64,000 nucleotides of DNA from Povalibacter uvarum (GTDB taxonomy: Bacteria > Pseudomonadota > Gammaproteobacteria > Steroidobacterales > Steroidobacteraceae). The notes below the pieces were generated by a model, which ran no database searches, was not told the DNA's origin, and was given only the letters and a program-made list of their open reading frames with translations. The stretch lies in assembly GCF_014202975.1 (NCBI RefSeq), contig NZ_JACHHZ010000001.1:434001-498000 (forward strand), written 5' to 3'. Positions 46,590 through 55,998 of the stretch are shown in pieces; position 1 is the first letter of the stretch; each line of letters opens with the position of its first letter. The translations under genes were made by a program, and so were the position numbers.

Positions 46590-47657
46590 CTAATCGCTGG
46601 ACGCGGTGACATATTCTCTCAGCAAGTCCCTGTCCCCAAGCGTGACGGGCGTCTTGGATGCGGCGCCGGGGATTTCCCGGACCAGCCGGGGGACAAGATA
46701 GCCCGGAAGGCGTTGCAGGAGTGCTGCGTGAAGCCGCAACGCCGTCGCCTCGTCGACCTCGAAATGAGCCGCGCCCTGGACCCGGTCGAGCAGGTGGAGG
46801 TAGTAGGGCAGAACACCGACGGACATCAGCGCCTCGCTCAGGTCGGCCAAGGCGTCGACGCTGTCGTTGACGCCTGCGAGCAGCACGGATTGATTGAGCA
46901 GGGTCACGTTGCAGCCGGCAAGATCCCGACAGGCAGAGGCGACCTGGTCGTCGATCTCATTCGCGTGGTTTGCATGGATCACGACGACCTTCTGCAGCGA
47001 CAGGCCGGACAGCCAGCGAAGCAGTCCCGCATCGACCCGCTCCGGCAGGACTACTGGCTGACGTGTATGGATCCGGAGACGCCGAATATGCGGCACGGTG
47101 GTCAGTGCCTCCGTGAGCTGCGCCAGGCGCCGGTCCGACAGGCTGAGCGGATCGCCGCCGCTCAGGATGATCTCGTTGATGGAAGGATCGGCTTTCAGCA
47201 GGTCGATCGCCTCGCGCCAGCCGTTGGAGAGCGCGGCTTCCTGCGAATAGGGGAAGTGGCGGCGAAAACAGTAACGGCAGTGCACCGCGCAGGCGCCGGT
47301 GGCGATCAGGAGTGCCCGGCCTTCGTACTTGTGCAGGAGCCCGGCGCCCGCCCGGGCCGCCATGTCTCCGACGGGGTCGAGGGCAAATCCGGCAGTGGCG
47401 GAGGATTCCGCGTCGAGCGGCAGAACCTGCCTGAGCAGGGGGTCGTTGGGATCGCCATGACGCATGCGGGCGACGAACCCACGGGGGACGCGCAGGGGGA
47501 AACCCTGTATCGCGACCGGGTCGCGGATCAGGGCAGGAAGCTGGGCCGGGTCGAGCCCGAGAATGCCGCAGAGCTCGGCCGGGCTGGCGATGGCGTCGGC
47601 CATCGCCTGCTGCCAGCGCGGCCTTGGCTGGCCTGTAATGGAGGTTGCGGCTATCAT
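46590..47657 (-). CDS. epmB: EF-P beta-lysylation radical SAM enzyme EpmB
   Basis: Lysine 2,3-aminomutase-like enzyme that makes R-beta-lysine for EF-P modification. 355 residues. The radical SAM motif is CRYCFRRHF; the SAM and PLP regions follow in [12 protein letters not shown] and [14 protein letters not shown]. It is divergent from efp, its target, and epmA is nearby, so all three parts of the modification pathway are in one 3.4-kb block. Confidence 0.96.
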   Translation of the reverse strand: MIAATSITGQPRPRWQQAMADAIASPAELCGILGLDPAQLPALIRDPVAIQGFPLRVPRGFVARMRHGDPNDPLLRQVLPLDAESSATAGFALDPVGDMAARAGAGLLHKYEGRALLIATGACAVHCRYCFRRHFPYSQEAALSNGWREAIDLLKADPSINEIILSGGDPLSLSDRRLAQLTEALTTVPHIRRLRIHTRQPVVLPERVDAGLLRWLSGLSLQKVVVIHANHANEIDDQVASACRDLAGCNVTLLNQSVLLAGVNDSVDALADLSEALMSVGVLPYYLHLLDRVQGAAHFEVDEATALRLHAALLQRLPGYLVPRLVREIPGAASKTPVTLGDRDLLREYVTASSD

Positions 47658-47799
47658 CTGCGCCCTTTTCCGGGGGGCTGCGCCGATGCGGCCCCAACAA
47701 AGCCGGGATTTTCGCAGATCGTTTTTTCGCCGTCACTGCAGCGACTGCGGAACTTTGAGCTGCTTGTCACGTAAGCAACCGACTCAGGCGACCTATTTC

Positions 47800-48369
47800 A
47801 TGGGCAGCATTTCCACCAACGAATTCAAGGCCGGCGTAAAGATCATCCTCGAAAACGATCCTTACTCGATCGTCGAGAACGAAATGGTCAAGCCCGGCAA
47901 GGGCCAGGCCTTCAACCGCGTGCGCGTCCGCAATCTGAAGACGGGCCGGACGATCGAGCGCACGTTCAAGTCGGGCGACACGGTCGAAGCGGCCGACGTC
48001 GTCGAGACGGACATGCAGTACCTCTACGCCGACGGTGAGTTCTGGCACTTCATGGTTCCGGACACGTTCGAGCAGTACACCGCCGGCAAAGAAGCCGTCG
48101 GCGACACGATGAAGTGGCTGAAGGACGGCATGGAATGCGTCGTGATGCTGTGGAACGGCGTGCCGCTGAACGTGACCCCGCCGGCCCACGTCGAACTGAA
48201 AATCACCAAGTCCGATCCGGGAATTCGTGGCGACACCGCGACGGGTGGCGGCAAGCCCGCTGAACTCGAGACCGGCGCCGTGGTGCGCGTCCCGCTGTTC
48301 ATCAATGAAGGCGAAGTGATTCGCGTGGATACGCGGACGGGCGAGTACATCCAGAGAGCGAAGGGATAA
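47800..48369 (+). CDS. efp: elongation factor P
   Basis: Rescues ribosomes stalled at polyproline. 189 residues from ATG 47800 ([15 protein letters not shown]). Lys34 in VKPGKGQAF is the expected beta-lysylation site, consistent with the adjacent epmA and epmB genes. The KOW-like N-terminus and two OB domains follow, ending [21 protein letters not shown] rho-independent terminator lies about 60 bases downstream. Confidence 0.97.
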   Translation: MGSISTNEFKAGVKIILENDPYSIVENEMVKPGKGQAFNRVRVRNLKTGRTIERTFKSGDTVEAADVVETDMQYLYADGEFWHFMVPDTFEQYTAGKEAVGDTMKWLKDGMECVVMLWNGVPLNVTPPAHVELKITKSDPGIRGDTATGGGKPAELETGAVVRVPLFINEGEVIRVDTRTGEYIQRAKG

Positions 48370-48390
48370 GAGCCCGCTGGCGCTGGGCGG

Positions 48391-48425
48391 GCCACTGGCA
48401 GCTGGCTACTGGCTGCTGGCCAGAA
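48391..48425. repeat. heptamer repeat between efp and its terminator
   Basis: GCCACTG, GCAGCTG, GCTACTG, GCTGCTG and GCCAGAA form an exact period of seven. The start is 22 bases after the efp stop. A possible inverted partner (CAGTAGC, CCGCGGC) begins at 48489 and runs into the end of the fRMsr gene. Confidence 0.85.
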
Positions 48426-48429
48426 ACGG

Positions 48430-48465
48430 AGCTTCGGAATCCTGAGGGTTCCGAAGCTTTTTTTT
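48430..48465 (+). terminator. rho-independent terminator of efp
   Basis: A 10-base-pair stem, AGCTTCGGAA with TTCCGAAGCT, encloses a nine-base loop and is followed by eight T residues. Strong intrinsic terminator. Confidence 0.95.
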
Positions 48466-48501
48466 GGCTTGCTTCTCTGGCCGGCCGCCAGTAGCCCGCG
48501 G

Positions 48502-48984
48502 CTAGAAGCTCCTGGCCAGAATCTCCACCAGTCGTTCAATTCCCGCCCGATCCTCCTCATCGAACCGCCCCAGTTTCGGGCTATCGATGTCCAGGACCCC
48601 GATGACTGCATCGTTCACGATCATCGGTATCACGATCTCCGAGTTCGACGCCGCATCGCACGCGATGTGCCCCGGGAACTCATGCACGTTCGGCACGAGC
48701 ATCGTCGTGCGTCGCGCGACGGCTGTGCCACAGACTCCCTTGCCGACTGCGATCCGCACGCACGCGGGTTTGCCCTGGAACGGGCCGACGACGAGTTCGC
48801 CACCCTTCATCAGGTAGAAGCCGGCCCAGTTGAGATCGGGCAGCGAGTGATAGAGCAGGGCGGACGTGTTCGCCAGGTTGGCGATGAGATCGGGTTCGCC
48901 CGCGATCAGTGACTGAAGCTCGCCCGCGAGCTGCTTGTACAGCTCGGGCTTCGGCAGATCCTGGCTGATCTTCGATTCGTGCAT
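48502..48984 (-). CDS. msrC: free methionine-(R)-sulfoxide reductase
   Basis: GAF-domain enzyme that reduces free methionine-R-sulfoxide, 160 residues. The three conserved cysteines are C75 in GKPACVRI, C85 in GKGVCGTA and C109 in HIACDAAS. SEIVIPMIVNDAVIGVLDIDS is the conserved C-terminal part, here split around residues 115-135. The ATG is two bases after the epmA stop, so it may be the last gene of psd-epmA-fRMsr. Confidence 0.93.
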   Translation of the reverse strand: MHESKISQDLPKPELYKQLAGELQSLIAGEPDLIANLANTSALLYHSLPDLNWAGFYLMKGGELVVGPFQGKPACVRIAVGKGVCGTAVARRTTMLVPNVHEFPGHIACDAASNSEIVIPMIVNDAVIGVLDIDSPKLGRFDEEDRAGIERLVEILARSF

Positions 48985-48986
48985 GG

Positions 48987-49940
48987 TCAGGCTCGCTCGA
49001 ACGGGAAGGCAATCACTTCATCGATGTGCGTCGCGCCGACCGCACACATCACCAGGCGATCGAAACCGAGCGCGACACCGGAGCAGTCGGGCAATCCGTA
49101 TTCGAGCGCGCCGAGGAAACGTTCATCGATCGGCATCGGCGGCAGTTTCCGCTGTCGTCGGCCGACGAGATCCTGCTCGAAGCGCGAGCGCTGCTCGGGC
49201 GCATCGCCAAGCTCGTGGAAGCCGTTCGCGAGTTCGATGCCGTTCATGTAGGCCTCGAATCGAGAAGCCACCGGGCCGCGTGCTTGCGCGAGCGCCGCCT
49301 GCGAGGACGGGTAGTCGTAGATGAACGTCAGCCGATCATGTCCCAGGTGCGGCCCGACCAGCACGCTCATGATGAGATCGAGGCAGCCATCGCGATCGCC
49401 GCGAATCGAAGGAGGAACTTCGATGCCCGCGCTTTCCAGTCGCGCGACGAGAACCTGCACCGGATCCTCGAGCGCATCGACGCCGGCATGCAGTTGCACT
49501 GCCTCGCGATAGGTGAGGCGTTCGCTGCGATCGAAATGGCGCGTGGTCGGCATCATTGCGCTGATCAGTCGCTCGACGTCGGACATGAGCGCGTGATGAT
49601 CGATGGCGAGCCGATACCACTCGATCAGCGTGAACTCCGGGTTGTGCCAGCGGCCAGACTCGCCGTCGCGGTAGACGCGGCAGATCTGCCAGATATCGCC
49701 GCAACCCGCGGCCAGCAGGCGCTTCATCGCGTACTCGGGCGAAGTGTGCAGGTAGCGGCGCTGTCCTACGGCGGTGGCCTCGACGCTCGCGAGATGCACA
49801 TCAGTCACCGCGGCGGCGCTGAGCGTCGGCGTTTCCACTTCCAGTGCCCGTGTAGCCGCGAAATATTCTCGCGCCGCTCTGAGCATCCCCGCGCGGACTT
49901 CGAGCGTGGCGATGGGTGCAGTCGGTTTCCAGTCACTCAT
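48987..49940 (-). CDS. epmA: EF-P lysyltransferase EpmA
   Basis: Paralog of lysyl-tRNA synthetase that attaches beta-lysine to EF-P. About 317 residues, consisting of the class II catalytic core without the anticodon-binding domain. Motif 2 lies in DIWQICRVYRDGESGRWHNP and motif 3 in YGLPDCSGVALGFDRLVM. The ATG overlaps the psd stop by four bases. Confidence 0.95.
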   Translation of the reverse strand: MSDWKPTAPIATLEVRAGMLRAAREYFAATRALEVETPTLSAAAVTDVHLASVEATAVGQRRYLHTSPEYAMKRLLAAGCGDIWQICRVYRDGESGRWHNPEFTLIEWYRLAIDHHALMSDVERLISAMMPTTRHFDRSERLTYREAVQLHAGVDALEDPVQVLVARLESAGIEVPPSIRGDRDGCLDLIMSVLVGPHLGHDRLTFIYDYPSSQAALAQARGPVASRFEAYMNGIELANGFHELGDAPEQRSRFEQDLVGRRQRKLPPMPIDERFLGALEYGLPDCSGVALGFDRLVMCAVGATHIDEVIAFPFERA

Positions 49941-50842
49941 GAGGGAATCGAAGAAGTTCGCGCGATCGGGCGTCCGAGCTGGACTTTCATCTGGCTCGTG
50001 AATGCATCGTCCCAGCGCACGCGATTGCGCTGGAACAGCAGCACGACCGTCGAGCCCATGTTGAAACGTCCGAGTTCCTCGCCGCGCGCGAAGTCGCGTC
50101 CGTTGCCGCGATCGATACGCACGGCCGCCTTGCGCGGGCGGGGCGGTGGGTTGATCTCGCCGCAATGCACGGTTTCCATGCTGCCGACGAACAGGGCGCC
50201 GACGAGGATCATCGCCATCCGGCCGATCGTCGTGTCGAAGTCGCAGATCACGCGTTCGTTGCGCGAGAACAGTCTCGGCACAGTGCGCGCAGTCGCGGCG
50301 TTCACGCTGAACAGATCACCAGGAACGTAAACCGTGCTGAGTGCGCGACCTGCGAACGGCATGTGGATGCGGTGATAGTTGTACGGTGCGAGATAGATGC
50401 ACGCGAAGCTCCCGTCGCGATAGGCCTCGACTGCCTCGGTGTCATTCGCCAGCAACTCGGCAAGCGTGTAGTGCTGGCCTTTCGCCTGCAGGATCTTGCC
50501 GTCGTGAATGCCGCCGCGCTGACTGAGCGTGCCATCGACGGGGCTCACGATTGCAGCAGGTGCGGGATCGATCGGGCGGGCGCCTGGTTTGAGCGCGCGC
50601 GTGAAGAAATCGTTGAAGCTTCGATACGCGAAGGGGTCGGACTGCACGGCTTCCGCCATGTTGACGTCGTAGCCGCGCAGGAACGACGAGATGATCAGCT
50701 TGCGGACCGCGGGCGATTCGGCGCGCATCACGTGGTAGATGAGGCGCGACAGCAGATGCTTGGGCAGCACGTACTGAAGCGCGGCGAACAGCCGGTCGCC
50801 CAGCGCTGCAGGAGTGTCGGAATCCGGAACGCGGTCGGTCAT
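49937..50842 (-). CDS. psd: phosphatidylserine decarboxylase
   Basis: Makes phosphatidylethanolamine at the inner membrane. 301 residues as a proenzyme. The self-cleavage site is Gly-Ser in FNMGSTVVLLF, close to the C-terminus, which gives the pyruvoyl alpha chain. YNYHRIHMPFAGR and VNAATARTVPRLF are conserved. The stop overlaps the epmA start. It follows the SCO gene at a 19-base gap. Confidence 0.96.
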   Translation of the reverse strand: MTDRVPDSDTPAALGDRLFAALQYVLPKHLLSRLIYHVMRAESPAVRKLIISSFLRGYDVNMAEAVQSDPFAYRSFNDFFTRALKPGARPIDPAPAAIVSPVDGTLSQRGGIHDGKILQAKGQHYTLAELLANDTEAVEAYRDGSFACIYLAPYNYHRIHMPFAGRALSTVYVPGDLFSVNAATARTVPRLFSRNERVICDFDTTIGRMAMILVGALFVGSMETVHCGEINPPPRPRKAAVRIDRGNGRDFARGEELGRFNMGSTVVLLFQRNRVRWDDAFTSQMKVQLGRPIARTSSIPS

Positions 50843-50861
50843 CGGTGAAGGGATTCCAGCG

Positions 50862-51497
50862 TCAGTCCGCAGTCACGATGCGGCGGTAGTCGGCCGCGAT
50901 CACTTGCGATTCGTGCGGGGTGGAGAACAGGGCGCGCATCGCGCCGTTCGGATCGATCAGGAAGATGGCAGCGGAATGATCGACGTTGTAACCGCCGTTC
51001 GAGGTCGGGCTGATTCCCACGGGTACGCCGAGCGCGCGGGTGAAATCGTCAATGCTTTCCTGCGAACCGGTGACGCCGGTGAAGGAGGGCGAGAAGAACT
51101 TCACGTACGAAGCAAGCTGCTGCGGCGTATCGCGCTTCGGATCGACGGAGACGAGGACAACGTGCGGTCTCCGCGCTTCAGGCAGGTCCGCGAGCTGCTT
51201 TTCCGTCTGGGCGAGCATGCCGAGCGTCGTCGGGCAGACGTCAGGGCAGTGCGTGAAGCCGAAGAACAGCAGCGTCCACTGATTCTTCACGCGCTGCGGA
51301 CCGAATTGCGCACCGTCCTGGTCGACGAGCGTGAAATCCGGCAAGGGCCGCGCGGGCTCGAGAAGGGTTGCCCTCGCCAGGCCGAGCTGAGTGGAGCCGC
51401 CGCCCCCGAGGATCGAGCGCGCGAGCAGCATGCCGCTCGCAATGGCTACAATGGCGACAATCGCGGCAACGACGATCGATGGGGTGCGAGACATCAC
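50862..51497 (-). CDS. SCO1/SenC-family copper chaperone
   Basis: Thioredoxin-fold membrane-anchored protein for assembly of the CuA site of cytochrome oxidase or for redox sensing. 211 residues. An N-terminal anchor helix at about 8-25 is followed by the copper motif CPDVCP (C84, C88) and the third ligand H175 in VDHSAA. No oxidase gene is in the window. It is divergent from prmB. Confidence 0.93.
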   Translation of the reverse strand: MMSRTPSIVVAAIVAIVAIASGMLLARSILGGGGSTQLGLARATLLEPARPLPDFTLVDQDGAQFGPQRVKNQWTLLFFGFTHCPDVCPTTLGMLAQTEKQLADLPEARRPHVVLVSVDPKRDTPQQLASYVKFFSPSFTGVTGSQESIDDFTRALGVPVGISPTSNGGYNVDHSAAIFLIDPNGAMRALFSTPHESQVIAADYRRIVTAD

Positions 51498-51581
51498 TCT
51501 CGGTCGCGGAATCCGGCCTTCGGGGGCGCGGATTATTGCACGGTCGAGCCCCGATCACCGCCTCGGAATCGCCCAACGAAC

Positions 51582-52481
51582 ATGCCTGTCCCACAACTGC
51601 GTACCGTCGAAGATCTGATCCGTCATGGCGCGGCGCTTTTTGCGCAGGCGAACCTGTGGTTTGGTCACGGTACGGACAATGCCTTCGACGAGGCAGCGGA
51701 GCTCGTTTTCTTCAGTGCCGGCTTGCGACACGAAGATGCGCCGAAGGTCTATTCGCGCGAGCTGAGCGCGCGCCATCGCGAAGATGTGCTGCAGCTTTTC
51801 GAGCGCCGCATTCGCGAACGGGTGCCGGTCGCGTACCTGACCCATCGGATGTGGTTCGCGGGTCACGAGTTCTACGTCGACGAGCGCGTGCTCGTGCCGC
51901 GATCGCCGATCGCCGAACTGATCGAAGCCGGATTCGAACCCTGGATCGAAGCAGACCGGATCCGGTCGGTAGTGGATATCGGAACGGGTTCAGGGTGTAT
52001 TGCGATTGCCGCCGCGCTGGCGTTGCCGGATGCGAAGGTCGACGCGGCCGATATCTCCGATGACGCCCTCGCGGTCACCCGGATGAACATCGAGCGTCAC
52101 AACGTCGCCGATCGCGTTCGCGCCGTGCGGTCGGATGTCTTCAGTGCTCTGAAGGGCCGCCGCTACGACGTCATCGTGACCAACCCTCCCTACGTCGGCA
52201 GCGAAGAGCTCGCAGGCTTGCCCGAGGAGTATCACCGCGAACCGAGGCTCGGCTTATACGGCGGCGACGATGGACTCGACATCGTCCGGACCATCCTGGC
52301 CGAAGCCCACGACCATCTCGAACCCCACGGCATCCTGATCACCGAAGTCGGCAACTCCGAAGACGTTCTGGTCGACGCTTTCCCGCGCGTCCCATTCACG
52401 TGGCTCGAATTCTCCCGCGGCGGCGGCGGCGTATTTCTACTCACTTCAGAGCAATTGAAGCAGATGGCCGACTCCCGATAG
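51582..52481 (+). CDS. prmB: 50S ribosomal protein L3 glutamine methyltransferase
   Basis: Methylates glutamine in ribosomal protein L3. 299 residues from the ATG at 51582, with the SAM motif DIGTGSGCIAIAAAL and catalytic VTNPPYVG. The N-terminal region (AHRLVPRSP-like VLVPRSPIAELI) and adjacency to aroC are as in other gammaproteobacteria and favour PrmB over PrmC. Confidence 0.93.
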   Translation: MPVPQLRTVEDLIRHGAALFAQANLWFGHGTDNAFDEAAELVFFSAGLRHEDAPKVYSRELSARHREDVLQLFERRIRERVPVAYLTHRMWFAGHEFYVDERVLVPRSPIAELIEAGFEPWIEADRIRSVVDIGTGSGCIAIAAALALPDAKVDAADISDDALAVTRMNIERHNVADRVRAVRSDVFSALKGRRYDVIVTNPPYVGSEELAGLPEEYHREPRLGLYGGDDGLDIVRTILAEAHDHLEPHGILITEVGNSEDVLVDAFPRVPFTWLEFSRGGGGVFLLTSEQLKQMADSR

Positions 52482-52506
52482 CGGCTAGAATCCTCTCCCG
52501 CTTCAC

Positions 52507-52534
52507 CAACCGCCAACCGCTAACCGCCAACCGC
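52507..52534. repeat. heptamer repeat (reverse arm) upstream of aroC
   Basis: CAACCGC, CAACCGC, TAACCGC, CAACCGC, then TTCTCTCC. It is the reverse-complement orientation of the GCGGTTG/GCGGTTA family and ends 14 bases before the aroC ATG. The spacer between prmB and aroC is otherwise very short. Confidence 0.92.
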
Positions 52535-52547
52535 TTCTCTCCTACCT

Positions 52548-53648
52548 ATGTCTGGGAACACCCTCGGCAAACTGTTCACCGTCACGACCTTCGGCGAAAG
52601 CCACGGGCCTGCGCTCGGCTGCATCGTGGACGGATGTCCTCCAGGGCTCGAGCTGGCGGAATCCGACATCCAGCCCTGGCTGGAGCTGCGACGCACGGGA
52701 ACGTCGCGTCACACGAGCCAGCGCCAGGAGCCGGACCGCGTGCAGATCCTGTCGGGGGTCTTCGAAGGTCGCACGACCGGGACGCCGATCGGCCTGCTCA
52801 TCCAGAACGAGGATCAGCGTTCGCGGGATTACGAGAAGATCAAGGACCGTTTTCGGCCCGGGCACGCCGATTACACCTACCAGCAGAAGTACGGCTTCCG
52901 CGACTATCGCGGCGGCGGTCGTTCCTCGGCGCGGGAAACGGTAATGCGCGTGGCGGCGGGCGCGATCGCTCGCAAGTATCTCCAGGAGCGCCTGTCGCTC
53001 ACGATTCGCGGCTACCTGGCGCAGATCGGGCCGATCCGGCTGGAACCGAAGTCGATCGACACCGCGTACGACAATCCTTTCTTCAGTCCTGATCCTTCGC
53101 GGCTCGACGAGCTCGAGCAGTACATGATCAATCTGCGGCGCGACGGCGATTCCGTCGGCGCTCGCGTCAACGTCATCGCCAGCGGTGTGCCGGTCGGCCT
53201 CGGCGAGCCGGTGTTCGATCGCCTCGACGCGGACATCGCTTTCGCGATGATGAGCATCAACGCAGTAAAGGGAGTGGAGATCGGCGCGGGCTTCGCGGCG
53301 GTCGAGCAGCGCGGTTCGCAGCATCGCGACGAACTGACGCCGCAGGGCTTCCGGTCGAATAATGCGGGCGGCGTGCTCGGCGGCATCTCTTCCGGGCAGG
53401 ACATCCTCGTCAGCATCGCGCTCAAGCCCACCTCGAGCATCATCATTCCGGGCCAGACGATCGATGTGAGCGGCAACGTGACCGATGTGGTCACGACAGG
53501 TCGTCACGATCCGTGCGTCGGCTTGCGTGCGACGCCGATTGCCGAAGCGATGCTCGCGCTGGTGCTCATGGATCACTATCTGCGCCATCGCGCGCAGAAC
53601 GGGGACGTCAGGAGCACGACACCCATCATTCCCGCGCAGGCGCCGTGA
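52548..53648 (+). CDS. aroC: chorismate synthase
   Basis: Last step of the shikimate pathway; needs reduced FMN. 366 residues. Motifs: [51 protein letters not shown] and the FMN-binding [16 protein letters not shown]. No Shine-Dalgarno sequence precedes the ATG; CU-rich bases CTTCTCTCCTACCT lie there instead. Confidence 0.97.
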   Translation: MSGNTLGKLFTVTTFGESHGPALGCIVDGCPPGLELAESDIQPWLELRRTGTSRHTSQRQEPDRVQILSGVFEGRTTGTPIGLLIQNEDQRSRDYEKIKDRFRPGHADYTYQQKYGFRDYRGGGRSSARETVMRVAAGAIARKYLQERLSLTIRGYLAQIGPIRLEPKSIDTAYDNPFFSPDPSRLDELEQYMINLRRDGDSVGARVNVIASGVPVGLGEPVFDRLDADIAFAMMSINAVKGVEIGAGFAAVEQRGSQHRDELTPQGFRSNNAGGVLGGISSGQDILVSIALKPTSSIIIPGQTIDVSGNVTDVVTTGRHDPCVGLRATPIAEAMLALVLMDHYLRHRAQNGDVRSTTPIIPAQAP

Positions 53649-53667
53649 GCCTGATCCCACGCATTCA

Positions 53668-54834
53668 GTGAAGTCGAACGCCGTGCGGCTGGCGGGCGGG
53701 TACTTCATGTACTTCGCCGCGGTCGGCATCTTCGCGCCGTTCTGGAGTCCGTATCTCGCCGCCAGGGGATTCACTGCGCTCGAGATTGGCCTGCTGATGG
53801 CGCTGGTCGCCGCGGCACGCGCCGTCGTTCCAATCGGTCTCGGATGGCTTGCTGATGTGACGCATCGTCCGACGCGCGTGTTGCAGGGTGCAGCGTTGTG
53901 CGCGGCTTTGACGTTCGCAGTGTTCCCGCTGCAGTCCGGCCTCCTGCAGTTCGCGATCCTGAGCCTGCTCTTCGGCGCGTTCTGGAACGCGGTCATTCCG
54001 CTGTATGACACGCATACGCTGAATCATCTGGGCGAGCATTCGGCCCGGTACGGCCGGGTGCGGCTTTGGGGTTCGGTGGGCTTCATTGCCTCATCCTGGA
54101 TTGGCGGTGCGCTGCTGGCCCGCAACGGCTACTCGCTGGTGCCGTGGCTTGCTTTGCCGCCGATGATCTGTGCGTTTCTCGTGACGCTCACGATTTCGCC
54201 GATGCGTGTCGCCCCGGGGCTCGTGCCGGTGCGAGGTTTGCGGGACGTGCTGCGATCGCGCGCTGTGCTCGTCGCGCTCGTGGTCGCAACGCTCGTGGTA
54301 ATGAGCAGCGGCGCGTACTACGCCTTCTTCTCAATCTGGCTTGAGATGAACCACTACGGCAAAGGGACCATCGGCCTGCTGTGGGCTCTCGGCGTGATGG
54401 CGGAGGTTGCGATCTTCGCGTTCGGGTCGACGCTGCTGTCGAGGTTCTCGATCCGCGCGCTCTTCATGGCCGCGGCGATCGGCAGCGCGGTGCGCTGGCT
54501 GGTCGTCGCCTTCTTTGCTTCCAGTCGGGTCCTGTTGCCGGCCTCGCAACTTCTGCATTGCCTGAGTTTCGCGGTCCTGCATTTCGCCATCGTACTGACA
54601 GCCCATCGAGAATTTCCCCGCGGCCTCGAGAGCACGGGCCAATCATTGTTCAGCAGCGTCGCGTATGGAGGCGGAGGGCTGCTCGGCAGCCTGCTCGCGG
54701 GTGTGATCTGGACGACGTTTTCACCGCGTGATGCTTATGTGTGTGCGGCGTTTATTGTAATGTTGGCAACCATTTGCGCCGTGCTCGGGTTGCGTGGCAC
54801 CGCGCTAGACAAGGCTCCTTCGCAAAGTCCGTGA
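53668..54834 (+). CDS. MFS transporter of the LacY/HcaT-like group
   Basis: 388 residues with about 12 predicted transmembrane helices; GFTALEIGLLMALVAAARAV and YGRVRLWGSVGFIASSWIGG are typical of the MFS_1-like group that includes phenylpropionate permeases. The start is a GTG at 53668, twenty bases after aroC. The substrate is unknown. It precedes asd by twelve bases and may be co-transcribed. Confidence 0.88.
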   Translation: MKSNAVRLAGGYFMYFAAVGIFAPFWSPYLAARGFTALEIGLLMALVAAARAVVPIGLGWLADVTHRPTRVLQGAALCAALTFAVFPLQSGLLQFAILSLLFGAFWNAVIPLYDTHTLNHLGEHSARYGRVRLWGSVGFIASSWIGGALLARNGYSLVPWLALPPMICAFLVTLTISPMRVAPGLVPVRGLRDVLRSRAVLVALVVATLVVMSSGAYYAFFSIWLEMNHYGKGTIGLLWALGVMAEVAIFAFGSTLLSRFSIRALFMAAAIGSAVRWLVVAFFASSRVLLPASQLLHCLSFAVLHFAIVLTAHREFPRGLESTGQSLFSSVAYGGGGLLGSLLAGVIWTTFSPRDAYVCAAFIVMLATICAVLGLRGTALDKAPSQSP

Positions 54835-54846
54835 GATGAAGTCGTC

Positions 54847-55869
54847 ATGAGCAGAAGTTGGAACGTAGCGGTCCTCGGCGCGACCGGGCTGGTCGGCCAG
54901 ACCATGCTGTCGATCCTCGAGCAGCGCAATTTTCCCGTCGACAAGCTGTATCCGCTCGCGAGTGCGCGCTCCGTGGGCCGGTCGATCAAGTTCAAGGGCA
55001 TTGATGTCCCGGTGCTCGATGTCGAGACGTTCGATTTCTCCAAGGCGCAGGTCGGCTTGTTCTCCGCTGGAGCCAGCGCTTCGAAGATTCATGCGCCGCG
55101 GGCCGGTGCGGCCGGCTGCGTTGTCGTCGACAACACTTCCCAGTTCCGCTACCAGGACGACATCCCGCTGGTCGTGACGGAGGTGAATCCGCATGCGATC
55201 GCCGGCTATCGCAAGCACAACATCATCGCGAACCCGAACTGCTCGACCATGCAGATGCTGGTTGCGCTGAAGCCGTTGCACGATGCCGCCCAGATCGAGC
55301 GCATCAACGTCGCGACGTACCAGTCGGTATCGGGCGGCGGCCAGAAGGCGATGGACGAGCTGACGGCCCAGGCCCGCGCCATCGGGGCGGGCGAGCCGGT
55401 GACGGCGAAAGTCATCGCCAAGCAGATCGCCTTCAACTGCGTGCCGCAGATCGACGTCTTCCTGGACAACGGCTACACGAAGGAAGAGATGAAGATGTTC
55501 TGGGAGACCCAGAAGATCCTCGAGGACAAGACGATCCGCGTGAACGCCACGGCCGTGCGGGTCGGGGTGTACGTCGGCCATTCGGAGGCCGTCCACATCG
55601 AAACGAAGCGGAAGGTTTCGGCAGCCCAGGCCCGGGAGATCCTTTCCCGCGCTCCGGGGGTGGTGGTGCTGGACGACCGCCAGCCGGGGGGGTACCCGAC
55701 ACCGGTGACGGAAGGAGCAGGCGCTGACCCGGTGTACGTGGGTCGCATTCGTGAGGACATCAGCCACGACAGAGGTCTGAATCTGTGGATTGTGTCCGAT
55801 AACGTTCGCAAGGGAGCTGCTTTAAATAGCGTCCAGATCGCCGAGATTTTGGTAAAAGACTACCTGTAA
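54847..55869 (+). CDS. asd: aspartate-semialdehyde dehydrogenase
   Basis: NADPH-dependent branch-point enzyme for lysine, threonine and methionine synthesis. 340 residues. The NADP loop is LGATGLVGQTML, the catalytic cysteine is C132 in NPNCSTMQM, and the base lies in HSEAVHIET. It starts twelve bases after the MFS gene and ends 129 bases before fimV; asd-fimV adjacency is typical of Pseudomonas- and Xanthomonas-like genomes. Confidence 0.97.
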   Translation: MSRSWNVAVLGATGLVGQTMLSILEQRNFPVDKLYPLASARSVGRSIKFKGIDVPVLDVETFDFSKAQVGLFSAGASASKIHAPRAGAAGCVVVDNTSQFRYQDDIPLVVTEVNPHAIAGYRKHNIIANPNCSTMQMLVALKPLHDAAQIERINVATYQSVSGGGQKAMDELTAQARAIGAGEPVTAKVIAKQIAFNCVPQIDVFLDNGYTKEEMKMFWETQKILEDKTIRVNATAVRVGVYVGHSEAVHIETKRKVSAAQAREILSRAPGVVVLDDRQPGGYPTPVTEGAGADPVYVGRIREDISHDRGLNLWIVSDNVRKGAALNSVQIAEILVKDYL

Positions 55870-55998
55870 GCTATATTTGCGCGCGCAAGGTCATGAAGCA
55901 CATGAGCTTTTGATCAGAAAAATGTCGCGCCGATCCCATTACATAACTAGCCGGCAACGCACCTAGGGATGCCTCAGGACACGGTACCGGGAGAGCTG

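Noticed and set aside
50814-51581. In-frame extension of PrmB to 555 residues
   Set aside because: It runs antisense across the SCO gene and has no similarity; PrmB starts at MPVPQLRTVEDL.
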